5,409 bases of DNA from an uncultured Eubacteriales bacterium. Lineage in GTDB: Bacteria; Bacillota; Clostridia; Christensenellales; Aristaeellaceae. The position numbers and the translations under genes are program-made. Numbering within the stretch: the stretch's first letter is position 1; each line of letters begins with the position of its first letter. Below the pieces are notes generated by a model. That model saw nothing but the letters and a program-made list of their open reading frames with translations, did no database searches and had not been told where the DNA came from. Shown here piece by piece: positions 5,387 through 5,409 of this stretch. The stretch is from the NCBI GenBank assembly GCA_900540045.1, contig UQEF01000122.1, positions 1-5,409 on the forward strand, read 5' to 3'.

Positions 5387-5409
5387 TTATACCTTTATCC
5401 CCGAAAATG
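4943..5409 (-). mobile_element. AT-rich remnant of an IS200/IS605-family element
   Basis: Base composition drops sharply at about 4943 and stays AT-rich to the window end, and the only recognisable coding matter is tnpB. The left boundary is not a natural element end: it cuts the tnpB gene mid-way, so the element's 3' end, where its guide RNA would be encoded, is lost. I found no tnpA, target duplication or subterminal hairpin that I can defend; the other end may lie beyond the window. In the last bases (about 5379-5405), a KGIKYR-like peptide in one frame and a YP in the next resemble the start of TnpB proteins, hinting at an internal deletion plus frameshift. Confidence 0.65.

Noticed and set aside
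1..5409. CRISPR array, tRNA or rRNA gene
   Set aside because: No regularly spaced repeats, no tRNA-like cloverleaf with TTCGAATC-type arm, and no rRNA sequence was seen on either strand.

Overview
The window looks like chromosomal DNA from a high-GC member of the Bacillota, probably a gut-type Clostridia relative. This rests on strong AGGAGG-type ribosome sites, a BlaI/M56 regulatory pair, a small double zinc-ribbon protein of a type common in Firmicutes, and a fused Na/Pi-PhoU transporter. Most of it is GC-rich by eye. The last ~460 bases are clearly AT-richer and hold a transposon-derived gene.

Layout. (1) 1-2235: after the terminator of an upstream gene comes a near-consensus promoter with a BlaI-type dyad (TACA-N2-TGTA) lying over its -10 side. 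It drives a two-gene unit: a BlaI/MecI/CopY-family repressor (113-529) and an M56/BlaR1-type membrane metalloprotease (593-2146). The protease keeps the HExxH zinc site but carries an unrecognised extracytoplasmic C-terminal domain instead of a penicillin-binding sensor. The unit ends at a 17-bp stem terminator that also serves the convergent neighbour. (2) 2243-2795, minus strand: a good sigma70-type promoter makes a transcript starting near 2760. Its first ~210 nt fold into a closed structured RNA (9-bp terminal helix, several internal hairpins), followed by a 92-residue protein with two CxxC...CxxC zinc ribbons. The RNA may be a raiA-motif RNA, but this is not proven. (3) 2868-4613, plus strand: a divergent promoter, a leader hairpin, and a Na/Pi cotransporter with two QSSS motifs and a C-terminal PhoU domain. 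(4) 4621-5409, minus strand: the 3' part of a MacB/LolD-type ABC ATPase gene without Walker A, joined at about 4940-4947 to an AT-rich middle fragment of an IS200/IS605-type tnpB. Both are broken.

How the parts work together. The repressor and protease should form a signal-release circuit: the protease senses something outside the membrane, the repressor is inactivated, and the promoter carrying the operator fires. The leader RNA and zinc-ribbon protein form a second unit of unknown role. The Na/Pi transporter is an independent phosphate-handling gene. The right end is a scar of transposon-related rearrangement, or possibly a chimeric assembly end.

The most notable items are the structured leader RNA, the non-beta-lactam sensor domain on the M56 protease, and the ABC/tnpB chimera.
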